The translations under genes and the position numbers were made by a program. A stretch of DNA of 64,000 bases from Saccharicrinis sp963667815 (GTDB taxonomy: Bacteria; Bacteroidota; Bacteroidia; Bacteroidales; Marinilabiliaceae). Position 1 is the first letter of the stretch. Each line of letters begins with the position of its first letter. Positions 26,479 to 34,088 of this stretch are shown here, piece after piece. The stretch lies in NCBI GenBank assembly GCA_963667815.1, contig OY764021.1; one strand, given 5' to 3'. Under the pieces are notes generated by a model. The model worked only from the letters and a program-made list of their open reading frames with translations, was not told where the DNA came from and did not search any database.

Positions 26479-28112
26479 TACTTGGTTTTTATAATCTTAA
26501 AACTGTATTTCTGGTTCGCATCTTTTAGTTGTAAAACATACATTCCTTTAGAAAGTTTTTCCAAATTATTGATAGTATGTTTATTGTTTGAAGTAATGTT
26601 TTCTTCCATTACCATTTTTCCTGTTATATCATAGATGCTGATTTTTAGGTTTAACAAGTTTTTTGTTCGGTGTGAAATCTCAATCTTATCGGAAAAAGGA
26701 TTGGGAGAAATCCTAAACATATTTTTTGTCTGGAAATCATTTGTAGAACTACTTAAATCAAGTGCGCTATAAAAGTTTGGAATTCCATAACCAAATGAGT
26801 CATCGGGATGGTAGTATTGATGGCTACTTCGTTTTATAATTTGCAGGAGTTCTTTATTGCTGATATTGGGTTTGGCTTGCCACAGGCATGTTGCAAAACC
26901 AGCTATAACTGGAGCTGAAAAACTGGTTCCATTTAAATGAATTATCGCTCCACTTGTTCCCTGAACAGCAGCTTGTAGTCCCAGTGCTGTAATGTCAGGC
27001 TTAACTCTTCCATCGTATGAAGGTCCATAACTGCTAAAAGAAGTTCTAGTACTATCAACAGCCATTGCTGCCACAGATAATACATTTTTTCCATCTGCAG
27101 GTGTGATTATATATTTCCATGATTTAGATCCTTCATTTCCAGCGCTGTTTACAACCAGCATTCCTTTTGAAAAAGCTTTTTCTGCACCGGATACACAAAT
27201 TGTTGTTTGCCCATCCATATCTTTATAGGTGTAATTGAAAGATGCGTCGTTGAATTCATAATATCCTAACGAAGAGTTGATCACATCAACGCCTGCACTG
27301 TCTGCATATTCTGCAGCAATCACCCAATTGTATTCTTCAATCGGATATTCACTGTTGTCATCTTCAGTTCTTAGTAAAATATAATCTGCGCCTGTGACAG
27401 CACCTTGATATTCTCCTTCAATGTAGCCTCCCATTACGGATAGTACATACATGCCATGTGTATAATCTGAATTAAAAACATCACTTCCTGGACTTACAAT
27501 GTCAACAGATGCTTTAATCTGATTGTTATTCCATAAATCATTGAAGGCAGGTAATTCATCAGCATGTCCAAAGCCATTATCAATAATAGCAACTAACATT
27601 CCTTCACCTGTGTATCCTTGCTGATGTAAGAGGTGTCCATTAATGGTTACCGTTTGATTATAAGCTTCTCCATACAAATTGGTAACATCGGCTTTAAGAG
27701 GTGCAGTTGTTTTTTGAGAGGGGAATTTAGAAATGCTGTTCTTTAAGGACGATTTCCATATTAAGCGAGCTTCGGATATGAATGAAACTCTGGTTATTGT
27801 GTCTATTAAAGTTAGGTTGTCAGTTTCAATAATGGCCCCGTTTAACCATTTAGATGGCCAAAGAACATTAACGTTCATTTTTTGTAAACTGTCGAGGTAA
27901 AATTGAGTTACCGGAAGATCCTCTTCTGTGATAGCAATATTTTGTTTGGCCCTTCTTTGTATGGCTCTTTCTGATAAAAAAGCTTCTGGTGTATTTATTG
28001 AAAAGGTGTTGTTAGCTTTATCGGTAAATGCAATAAAATACTTTTGAGCATTCATGTTAGGAATGATGAATGCCCAAAGTAAGAATAAGATATTTATATA
28101 CTTTTTTTTCAA
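26478..28112 (-). CDS. Subtilisin-like S8 serine protease with T9SS sorting domain
   Basis: A 544-residue secreted protease. After a signal peptide (about 1-22), an N-terminal prodomain-like region (KYFIAFTDKANNTFSI) precedes the S8 domain with catalytic Asp178 (AIIDNGFG), His219 (YTHGMYV) and Ser in NGTSFSAPVIAG. The last 80 residues (FRISPNPFSDKIEISH ... GMYVLQLKDANQKYSFKIIK) form a type A T9SS C-terminal domain that directs export through the type IX system and removal at the surface. This is the window's best evidence that the organism has T9SS. It overlaps xseA by one base, a neighbourhood repeatedly seen in Bacteroidota. Confidence 0.93.
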   Translation of the reverse strand: MKKKYINILFLLWAFIIPNMNAQKYFIAFTDKANNTFSINTPEAFLSERAIQRRAKQNIAITEEDLPVTQFYLDSLQKMNVNVLWPSKWLNGAIIETDNLTLIDTITRVSFISEARLIWKSSLKNSISKFPSQKTTAPLKADVTNLYGEAYNQTVTINGHLLHQQGYTGEGMLVAIIDNGFGHADELPAFNDLWNNNQIKASVDIVSPGSDVFNSDYTHGMYVLSVMGGYIEGEYQGAVTGADYILLRTEDDNSEYPIEEYNWVIAAEYADSAGVDVINSSLGYYEFNDASFNYTYKDMDGQTTICVSGAEKAFSKGMLVVNSAGNEGSKSWKYIITPADGKNVLSVAAMAVDSTRTSFSSYGPSYDGRVKPDITALGLQAAVQGTSGAIIHLNGTSFSAPVIAGFATCLWQAKPNISNKELLQIIKRSSHQYYHPDDSFGYGIPNFYSALDLSSSTNDFQTKNMFRISPNPFSDKIEISHRTKNLLNLKISIYDITGKMVMEENITSNNKHTINNLEKLSKGMYVLQLKDANQKYSFKIIKTK

Positions 28113-28134
28113 TAGGTAAGCATTATGAATACTA

Positions 28135-28998
28135 TTAAATACCTCTTATGTATGAGTCCGGATCATGTCTGAATTCTTCAGGGTCTTTAAGTTTACCTTT
28201 GTTTTTTTCAAACTCCTGAAACAATAATTTTTGTTTGTCGTCAAAATCTGCCTCATTAAGTGTTTTACCATCCTTATAATTAATTTTATAAGAAATATTT
28301 CCAGCAGGAGTAAATATAATCCACATTCCCTCTTCTTTACCATTTACAAACTTACCCTGAACTTCCATTTTGCCATTTTCAAAATAAACAATATAAGGTC
28401 CTTCAATAAGTCCATTTACATGCGCTGCTTTTAATTTAATGCTACCTGATTCGTGATATTTATACCAGATACCATCTTTAATATCATTTTTCCATTCTAC
28501 TTCTTCAGCTTTCTTGCCATTTCTGAAAAAATAGGTTGTCAAGCCATCTTTTTTGCCTTTGCTATAGTTTTCTTTTGTAAGTAGTTTTCCTTCTGAGGAA
28601 TAATACTCCCAAAGGCCATCTTTTATTTTTCCGAAATAAGTACCTGTTGCAGTTAGTTTGCCATCCTCATTGTAGGTTTCAGCTTTTCCATACTCACCTT
28701 TATCATCGTAATTAATTACAACTTGTTTATTCCCGTTTTGGTAAAAGCGTTTCATTTCTCCAACAGGTATGTCGTCTTTAAACGTTACTGAGTAGGCTAA
28801 CTTTCCATTGTTATATCGTTTTTCCCAATGACCTTGCTTTCTGCCTTGTTCGTCTTTTTGGTTGATTTTAGCAGAGGAGTTGCTGGATGAAATTGTTTGT
28901 TTTGAAGGAACTTTATTACCAAAAACATCTAGTTCCTGGGCATTTATGGTTCCTAAACTAATTATACTGAGACCTATAATAATGGCTGAAATCTTCAT
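28135..28998 (-). CDS. Secreted YwqK/MORN-like repeat protein
   Basis: A 287-residue protein with a signal peptide (about 1-20, ending INAQ) and about seven repeats of roughly 23 residues with the pattern G-x-W-x-x-Y-x-x-x-G-x-L, for example QGHWEKRYNNGKLAYSVTFK and DGLWEYYSSEGKLLTKENYS. Such proteins are labelled MORN-repeat or YwqK-type; the database link of that name to toxin-antitoxin systems is doubtful for secreted Bacteroidota members. It probably acts as a beta-repeat binding or structural protein in the periplasm or on the surface. A good sigma-A type promoter lies at 29027-29059. The subtilase follows after 22 bp, so the two are likely co-transcribed with xseA. Confidence 0.8.
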   Translation of the reverse strand: MKISAIIIGLSIISLGTINAQELDVFGNKVPSKQTISSSNSSAKINQKDEQGRKQGHWEKRYNNGKLAYSVTFKDDIPVGEMKRFYQNGNKQVVINYDDKGEYGKAETYNEDGKLTATGTYFGKIKDGLWEYYSSEGKLLTKENYSKGKKDGLTTYFFRNGKKAEEVEWKNDIKDGIWYKYHESGSIKLKAAHVNGLIEGPYIVYFENGKMEVQGKFVNGKEEGMWIIFTPAGNISYKINYKDGKTLNEADFDDKQKLLFQEFEKNKGKLKDPEEFRHDPDSYIRGI

Positions 28999-29026
28999 TG
29001 TGATTTTGTTTGTTGATTATTTGCTA

Positions 29027-29059
29027 CAAATTTAAAAAGACTTATAAACAATCAACAAA
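29027..29059 (-). promoter_or_regulatory. Sigma-A type promoter of the MORN-like/subtilase/xseA unit
   Basis: On the minus strand TTTG (29059-29056) is separated by 21 bases from TAAATTTG (29034-29027), fitting the Bacteroidota consensus. The predicted leader before the ATG at 28998 is about 22 nt. Confidence 0.6.
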
Positions 29060-29069
29060 GACCAGACAA

Positions 29070-29786
29070 TTATTTGAATAGTAAAAATACGCAGGATATT
29101 AATGTTAAAACAAGAGTGGAGTTTTTAAAAATATTTGAAGGTATTTTATTGTTGAGTCTTTTACCGATATAAGTGCCAATGTAAATTAATGGAAAAAACA
29201 ACAAAGTGAGTTTAAGAGATTCCAAAGTAATTAAGTCAGCTACAAAATATCCAATAATGGCAACAACAGAGGTAGTTATATTAAACCATGAAAAAATTTC
29301 TCTGAACTGTTGGTTGTTAATTTTCGCTGAGTTAAGAAAAATAGCCAAGGGAGGTCCGCTGACAGATGTACTTCCTGTCAGTAAACCAACAACCGCACCT
29401 ACAATAGGATACGTAACCCCCGGATAATTTACAGGAGATTTTGAAATAAAGAAGGAAAGTCCTGTAAGTGCTATAAATATCATGCTGATAATATGAATCA
29501 GATGTTCTTCGTTTGCATTTTTTAAAATTAGTACCCCCAATAAAGTAAAAACAGCTCCTGTTATAATAAGAGGTTTTACTTTTGGAGGTACTAAGTTTCT
29601 ATCCTTTTTTTGAAGGATAATTATAGTTGATGAAATAAAGTTACATATGACTAACACCGGGATAATTTCTGCAGGTGAATACCAAATTAAAAGCGGAGGT
29701 AATGATACTAATGCAAAACCAAAACCTGAAATACCTTTAATTAAACTGGCAACCGAAACAATTAAAATTATCCAAAATAGTGTCAT
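29070..29786 (-). CDS. TauE/SafE-family sulfite/sulfonate exporter-like permease
   Basis: A 238-residue membrane protein with about seven to eight helices and the TauE/SafE duplicated motif: ASLIKGISGFGFALVSLPPLL near the N-terminus and VGLLTGSTSVSGPPLAIFLNS in the second half. The family exports sulfite, sulfoacetate or related organosulfur anions. The start at 29786 is chosen because the longer frame (17 codons more) would overlap the YeiH-type gene; with this start the genes are 2 bp apart. Linkage to the YeiH-type exporter and a LysR regulator supports a sulfur-oxyanion role, which remains an inference. Confidence 0.85.
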   Translation of the reverse strand: MTLFWIILIVSVASLIKGISGFGFALVSLPPLLIWYSPAEIIPVLVICNFISSTIIILQKKDRNLVPPKVKPLIITGAVFTLLGVLILKNANEEHLIHIISMIFIALTGLSFFISKSPVNYPGVTYPIVGAVVGLLTGSTSVSGPPLAIFLNSAKINNQQFREIFSWFNITTSVVAIIGYFVADLITLESLKLTLLFFPLIYIGTYIGKRLNNKIPSNIFKNSTLVLTLISCVFLLFK

Positions 29787-29788
29787 AA

Positions 29789-30715
29789 TTATAAAATTGT
29801 TAATGTTAGAAAAGAAGTGGTTCCTATGATCATCCAAAGTAAAACACCATGAATAAAACTTTTAACTCCTGCTTTTTTTGCATCTTTTATTGAAATATCT
29901 GAACCAATTAAGAATAATGCAGCAATCATTCCTTTTTTACCTAACCAATTTAAGTGCGTAAATGTTGTATTCCATGTAGGTAAAAAGTGAGCAACAATAA
30001 TTGCTACCACAAATAATCCAATAAATACAGGAATCTTAATTTTTCTTGAACTATTGTTTTTTTGAGTCAATGAAATTACAACAGCCAATGGAATTATCCA
30101 AAGAGCTCTGATTAATTTAACAGTTGTTGCAACTTCCAGTGCTTCTTTACCATAACTGGCTCCGGCTCCCACAACTGAACTGGTATCGTGTATTGCTATG
30201 GCTGCCCAATGTCCAAAAGTAACCTGGCTCATGTCAAAATAATGCCCAATTACGGGAAATATAACCAAAGCAATGGCATTAAGGATAAACACCACAACCA
30301 ACGAAAAAGATACCTGATAACTTTTAGCATTTAACACATTAGAAATGGCTGCTATGGCGCTTCCACCGCAAATAGCTGTTCCAGCTGAAATCAATAATCC
30401 AATTTTAGAGTCAATTTTTAAAAGTTTGGTTAAAAGAAACCCTGCAGTCATTACTGTGATTACAGAAACAGCCGTCTCTAAAAAACCTTCCTTCGACGTT
30501 GCTATAACCTGGGTAAGGTTCATACCAAACCCCATTAAAACGATAGATGCCTTTAAAACTAATGATGTTTGATTATTAATAGCTGAATATTTTATTCCGG
30601 CTAAGGATAAAATAATTCCACAAGCTAAGGCAAGTGCCGGCGAAAAAATTGGCGTAAAACAAAGACCAATAATTGTGAAATATATAAGCTGTATTTGTTT
30701 TTGACTTAGTTGCAT
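29789..30715 (-). CDS. YeiH-type putative sulfate/sulfite exporter
   Basis: A 308-residue polytopic membrane protein of the YeiH (UPF0324) family, with about nine to ten helices. Family motifs are VLMGFGMNLTQV, SAGTAICGGSAIAAISNVLNAK and HDTSSVVGAGASYG. It has been named a putative sulfate exporter; in enterobacteria the LysR protein YeiE, encoded beside yeiH, responds to sulfite. The same pairing with a LysR gene is seen here, on one strand. A perfect sigma-A type promoter at 30740-30771 lies between the regulator and this gene, so the two exporter genes can be transcribed apart from the regulator. Confidence 0.88.
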   Translation of the reverse strand: MQLSQKQIQLIYFTIIGLCFTPIFSPALALACGIILSLAGIKYSAINNQTSLVLKASIVLMGFGMNLTQVIATSKEGFLETAVSVITVMTAGFLLTKLLKIDSKIGLLISAGTAICGGSAIAAISNVLNAKSYQVSFSLVVVFILNAIALVIFPVIGHYFDMSQVTFGHWAAIAIHDTSSVVGAGASYGKEALEVATTVKLIRALWIIPLAVVISLTQKNNSSRKIKIPVFIGLFVVAIIVAHFLPTWNTTFTHLNWLGKKGMIAALFLIGSDISIKDAKKAGVKSFIHGVLLWMIIGTTSFLTLTIL

Positions 30716-30739
30716 CTTGTGACATTTTTATAACAAGAA

Positions 30740-30771
30740 CAAATGTAGATAGTTGTAATAACTAAAACAAA
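30740..30771 (-). promoter_or_regulatory. Sigma-A type promoter of the YeiH/TauE unit
   Basis: On the minus strand TTTG (30771-30768) and TACATTTG (30747-30740) are separated by 20 bases, an exact match to TTTG-N19-21-TAnnTTTG. The leader to the ATG at 30715 is about 20 nt. This is the cleanest promoter in the window. Confidence 0.72.
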
Positions 30772-30794
30772 TACAAAAAAATTATATAATATAA

Positions 30795-31682
30795 TTAAAA
30801 GTTATAATTACTTAGGTAGTTAATAAATAATTGTGCAGTATAACTAGGAGTTCCTTGTCTAAGAGCAATTCTAAACTTTCGGTCAATCTTTAACTTATTG
30901 ACATTTAGTTTCACAATTTGTTTTAACTCAATTTCTTTAGAGATGGATTTTTCAGAAACCAGAGCAACACCTTCAAAGTTGATCAGGAAGTTTTTTATAG
31001 CTTCAGTACTCCCAAGGTGAATAACAATATTTAGATCTTCCAGGTTGATATGGTTTTCTCCTAAGGATTTTCGGATGACTTCCAATGTTCCTGAACCCCT
31101 TTCTCTTAATACCATGGGGATATTCTCAAGGTCGGCAATGGCAATTTGTCTCTTTTTGGCATAAACACTGTTGTTTCCTGTTACTACAACTATTTCATCA
31201 TCTAAAAATTCGGAGTATTTCAGTTCTTTTAAAGATGAAGAACCTTCAATAAGTGCAATATCAATTTCCTCAGATAATAGTTTTTGCTGTATTTCGTGTG
31301 AGTTACCGCTTAATAGATGTAGGTCAATTTTAGGATAACGTTTATAGAAAGAAGCAAGAGTTTCCGGAATTAAATACTGTGAAATAGTTGAGCTGGCACC
31401 TATTCTTAATGTACCTTTAAAGGTGTTGTTTAATCTGCCCAATTCAAATTCCAGCTCAGCATATTGTTGTTTAATCTTTTTAAGGTATTCGTAATTTACC
31501 TTACCTGCTTTTGTTAAATATATTCTGTTTCCTTTTCGGTCAAACAGGGTACTTTTTAGTTTAGATTCGAGTTCTTTAATATGTTTGGTAACTGCAGGCT
31601 GACTAATAAACAGTTCTTCTGCAGCTTTTGAAAAGCTTAAGTTTTCTGCAACAGCTAAAAATACTCGGTCTCTAAAATCCAT
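30795..31682 (-). CDS. LysR-family transcriptional regulator
   Basis: A 295-residue LysR regulator. The start at 31682 gives the usual MDFRDRVFLAVAENLSFSKAA opening; the open frame extends 51 codons upstream, but that extension overlaps the divergent DUF3667 gene and does not resemble the family. The winged HTH covers about residues 1-60 (AEELFISQPAVTKHIKELE), followed by the linker helix and a periplasmic-binding-like effector domain (GTLRIGASSTISQYLIPETL; VLRERGSGTLEVIRKSL). The domain resembles the CysB/CbbR/YeiE branch. Its place before the YeiH and TauE exporter genes suggests it controls them in response to a sulfur oxyanion. Confidence 0.88.
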   Translation of the reverse strand: MDFRDRVFLAVAENLSFSKAAEELFISQPAVTKHIKELESKLKSTLFDRKGNRIYLTKAGKVNYEYLKKIKQQYAELEFELGRLNNTFKGTLRIGASSTISQYLIPETLASFYKRYPKIDLHLLSGNSHEIQQKLLSEEIDIALIEGSSSLKELKYSEFLDDEIVVVTGNNSVYAKKRQIAIADLENIPMVLRERGSGTLEVIRKSLGENHINLEDLNIVIHLGSTEAIKNFLINFEGVALVSEKSISKEIELKQIVKLNVNKLKIDRKFRIALRQGTPSYTAQLFINYLSNYNF

Positions 31683-31758
31683 AATCTTATAGAACAGATC
31701 GTTAAAAAATGCAACAAAATATATATATTCAAGCAAAATTAACAAATTATATGAGGTA

Positions 31759-32664
31759 ATGAATACTACTGCACCAGACTCAACTATAAACTGTAAAAAC
31801 TGTGACACAACTTTTGTTGGTAATTTTTGTCCCAATTGTGGACAATCCGTTAAAGATTATGAAAAACCTTTTGGTTTGCTTTTATATGATTTAATGGGTA
31901 ATATTTTTGCTTTTGATACACGATTATGGAAAACGCTTAAAGCAGTATTGTTTCAGCCAGGAAAGATGGCGAGTGAATTCATAGCAGGCCATCGGGTTAG
32001 ATATATGCCTCCCTTCCGTTTGTATGTGTTTATAAGTTTTATCTTTTTTCTGTTACTAAATACTGTAACACTAAATACTATTGAAAATAATTATAAACAA
32101 TCGGGTGATGCAATTGTAAAATTGGCAAATAATAATAGAAAGAATTTTATATTATTTAATTCAAAAGATATTGAGATAGCCCAAGAAGACACTTTAGTCA
32201 GCAAAAATCCAGAAATAGAGGAAGCGGATAAAGAAGATAAAGAGGTATTGGATCATTTTAAAGATATCAATAGTCATCCGGAGTATTATTTACCTCAGTT
32301 TTTCAAGTATTTATCCTGGTTTTTATTTTTATTAATGCCATTATACGGCGCAATGCTTTGGTTGTTTTTCAGGAAAAGCTACGAGTATTATCTCGGACAT
32401 TTAATCTTTGCCATTAATCAACACTCCTTTTTGTTCATTATATTTATTATAATGATGTTATTGAGTTACTTTTTGCCAGGTGTAGCAAGTGCAATTAATG
32501 GATGGTTATTTCTTTTGATTCCGATTTATTCAATAATTGGGGCTCACAAATTATACAAGAAAAAGTGGCTGACAGTTTTTGGACGTTTGTTGGCTATATT
32601 TTTTATGTATAGCATTACTATTATTACCGGGCTGGTATTAGCTGCAGTTATTGTGTTTGTATAA
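31759..32664 (+). CDS. DUF3667 membrane protein with zinc-ribbon
   Basis: A 301-residue protein of the DUF3667 family. The N-terminus has a CxxC-x8-CxxC zinc-ribbon (CKNCDTTFVGNFCPNCGQ, residues 12-29), then a conserved region ending in FQPGKMASEFIAGHRVRYMPPFRLYVFISFIFFLL, where the first membrane helix starts, an acidic loop (about 130-170), and three or four further helices to the C-terminus. The family is widespread in Bacteroidota and has no established role. It is divergent from the LysR gene with a 76-bp gap and ends in a strong bidirectional terminator. Confidence 0.88.
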   Translation: MNTTAPDSTINCKNCDTTFVGNFCPNCGQSVKDYEKPFGLLLYDLMGNIFAFDTRLWKTLKAVLFQPGKMASEFIAGHRVRYMPPFRLYVFISFIFFLLLNTVTLNTIENNYKQSGDAIVKLANNNRKNFILFNSKDIEIAQEDTLVSKNPEIEEADKEDKEVLDHFKDINSHPEYYLPQFFKYLSWFLFLLMPLYGAMLWLFFRKSYEYYLGHLIFAINQHSFLFIIFIIMMLLSYFLPGVASAINGWLFLLIPIYSIIGAHKLYKKKWLTVFGRLLAIFFMYSITIITGLVLAAVIVFV

Positions 32665-32705
32665 AAAAAGAACCGTTTAGATGTTCTCATCATAAACGGT
32701 TCCAA
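32663..32705. terminator. Bidirectional terminator between DUF3667 gene and hydrolase gene
   Basis: GAACCGTTTA at 32670-32679 pairs with TAAACGGTTC at 32693-32702; the inner GATG/CATC pair extends the stem with one bulged A and a 4-base loop. A-rich flank on the left gives a T-run on the minus strand, serving the hydrolase gene. Confidence 0.85.
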
Positions 32706-32726
32706 AATATTATGGATTGATTAATA

Positions 32727-33668
32727 TTAATCAATTATCTTATGCATCTTCAGCCATTCCAACATCAATGAAGGCCATTGTTTGTGTGTACCTTTAACAT
32801 CTCTCATGCCATAGCCGTGTCCTCCTTTTTCAAATATATGAATCTCACTCGATACCTTATTTTCCTGAAGGGCCTGAAAATATCCCAAACTATTTTGAAT
32901 AGGTACAGCATGATCGTCTGCAGAGTGAATCATAAAAGTCATAGGTGTATTAGGTGTAATTTGTTGTTCGTTAGAGTATTGGTTAATCAATTCTTCAGAA
33001 GGTGATTTGCCAATTAAATTAATTCTTGATCCCATATGTGTTACACCCTCTTTCATACTGATAACAGGATAAACAAGTACTGAGAAGTCTGGACGAGCTG
33101 AGGTTGTGTCTTTAGTTTTGTATACATCACGGTCAAATTGTGTAGATATTGTAGAAGCTAAATGCCCACCTGCAGAAAAACCAATAACGCCAATTTTGTT
33201 AGGGTTAATATTCCATTCTTTTGCATTGTTTCTGATCATTCGCATGGCTTGTTGTGCATCTTGTAAAGGACCAACATCTTTTTGTTTCATGATTTCATCA
33301 CTTGGTAAACGATATTTTAAAAGAATACCGGCTATACCATGTTCTTTTAGCCATTCTGCCAAAATAAAACCTTCGTGATCATAAGCCAAACAAGTATATC
33401 CACCGCCAGGGCATATTAATATGGCAGCACCTGTTGCTTTGTCAGCATCAGGAAGGTACACTTTTATAGTAGGATCCGTTACTTTAATATACCTGTTTTC
33501 TCTGCCCCTGCCATCAGTAGGCGATTCTTTGTAATCTTTATTTTTTATGGCTCCCGGTGCTCCTTTGGGCCAAAGTTGTAACTCTTGTTGTTGTGCGCTC
33601 ATGTTTGAAGTTAATAGTAAGCATGGCAGGCCTAGCAGAATGCTCAGGTGTTTTAATCTTTTAAACAT
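32727..33668 (-). CDS. Secreted alpha/beta hydrolase (esterase/xylan-esterase-like)
   Basis: A 313-residue hydrolase with a signal peptide (about 1-25, ending MSAQ). It has the oxyanion segment ILICPGGGYTCLAYDHEG, the nucleophile elbow GFSAGGHLAS, the acid in HSADDHAVP and the catalytic His in EKGGHGYGM. The LWPKGAPGA opening and the overall layout match Bacteroidota acetyl-xylan or feruloyl esterase-like enzymes (BD-FAE type) often found with polysaccharide degradation genes, but no such locus is nearby. The substrate is unknown. Upstream lie 420 bp without a gene, including a four-unit 11-bp direct repeat. Confidence 0.85.
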   Translation of the reverse strand: MFKRLKHLSILLGLPCLLLTSNMSAQQQELQLWPKGAPGAIKNKDYKESPTDGRGRENRYIKVTDPTIKVYLPDADKATGAAILICPGGGYTCLAYDHEGFILAEWLKEHGIAGILLKYRLPSDEIMKQKDVGPLQDAQQAMRMIRNNAKEWNINPNKIGVIGFSAGGHLASTISTQFDRDVYKTKDTTSARPDFSVLVYPVISMKEGVTHMGSRINLIGKSPSEELINQYSNEQQITPNTPMTFMIHSADDHAVPIQNSLGYFQALQENKVSSEIHIFEKGGHGYGMRDVKGTHKQWPSLMLEWLKMHKIID

Positions 33669-33896
33669 ATATTTTTAAGTTTATGTGTATTTGTAAGGAG
33701 TATAAATATAATAAATACCTGACTTTTTTCTTTGTAATGGAGCGTCGAATTGTGATGAGCTTGCGATATAGGTTATTGATGAATACAATATGTCACTTTG
33801 TAAAATGCCGGGTATTGTAGTGTATTATAAGTGATATTAATGATATGCCCAACACATATTAAACACATAATATATACATTATAAATTGTATTAAAT

Positions 33897-33940
33897 GTGA
33901 CTTTGAAGTGACTTTGAAGTGAGTTTAATGTGACTTTGAT
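33897..33940. repeat. Four tandem 11-bp direct repeats
   Basis: Four abutting 11-base units (33897, 33908, 33919, 33930) with consensus GTGACTTTGAA: units 1 and 2 are identical, unit 3 is GTGAGTTTAAT and unit 4 is GTGACTTTGAT. The 11-bp period puts each copy on nearly the same face of the helix, as for cooperative binding sites. It lies about 230-270 bp upstream of the hydrolase start. Confidence 0.8.
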
Positions 33941-34034
33941 GCAGATTTTTTTCCTTATTGATCGTTATTTGTGCCTATTTTATTCTAAAAGTAGATATAT
34001 GTTTTTGGGGAGGTTAAAGTGGGATTTGATATAA

Positions 34035-34064
34035 AAAGAAAAGGCCATCCCAGAAGGGATAGCC
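34035..34064 (-). terminator. Terminator of dnaK
   Basis: GGCCATCCC at 34043-34051 pairs with GGGATAGCC at 34056-34064 (one G-T pair) around AGAA, and the minus-strand continuation is TTTTCTTTTT. Confidence 0.85.
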
Positions 34065-34088
34065 TCTCAATATATGGTTAATATTGAA

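Larger units (their letters stand above)
33669..34088. other. Gene-free spacer upstream of the hydrolase
   Basis: This 420-bp spacer separates the hydrolase start from the dnaK stop. It holds the dnaK terminator at 34035-34064 and the 11-bp repeats at 33897-33940. No open frame worth calling and no sigma-A type TAnnTTTG box pointing at the hydrolase were found. Confidence 0.6.

Noticed and set aside
31683..31835. Longer LysR start with 51 extra codons
   Set aside because: It overlaps the divergent DUF3667 gene and precedes the typical LysR N-terminus.
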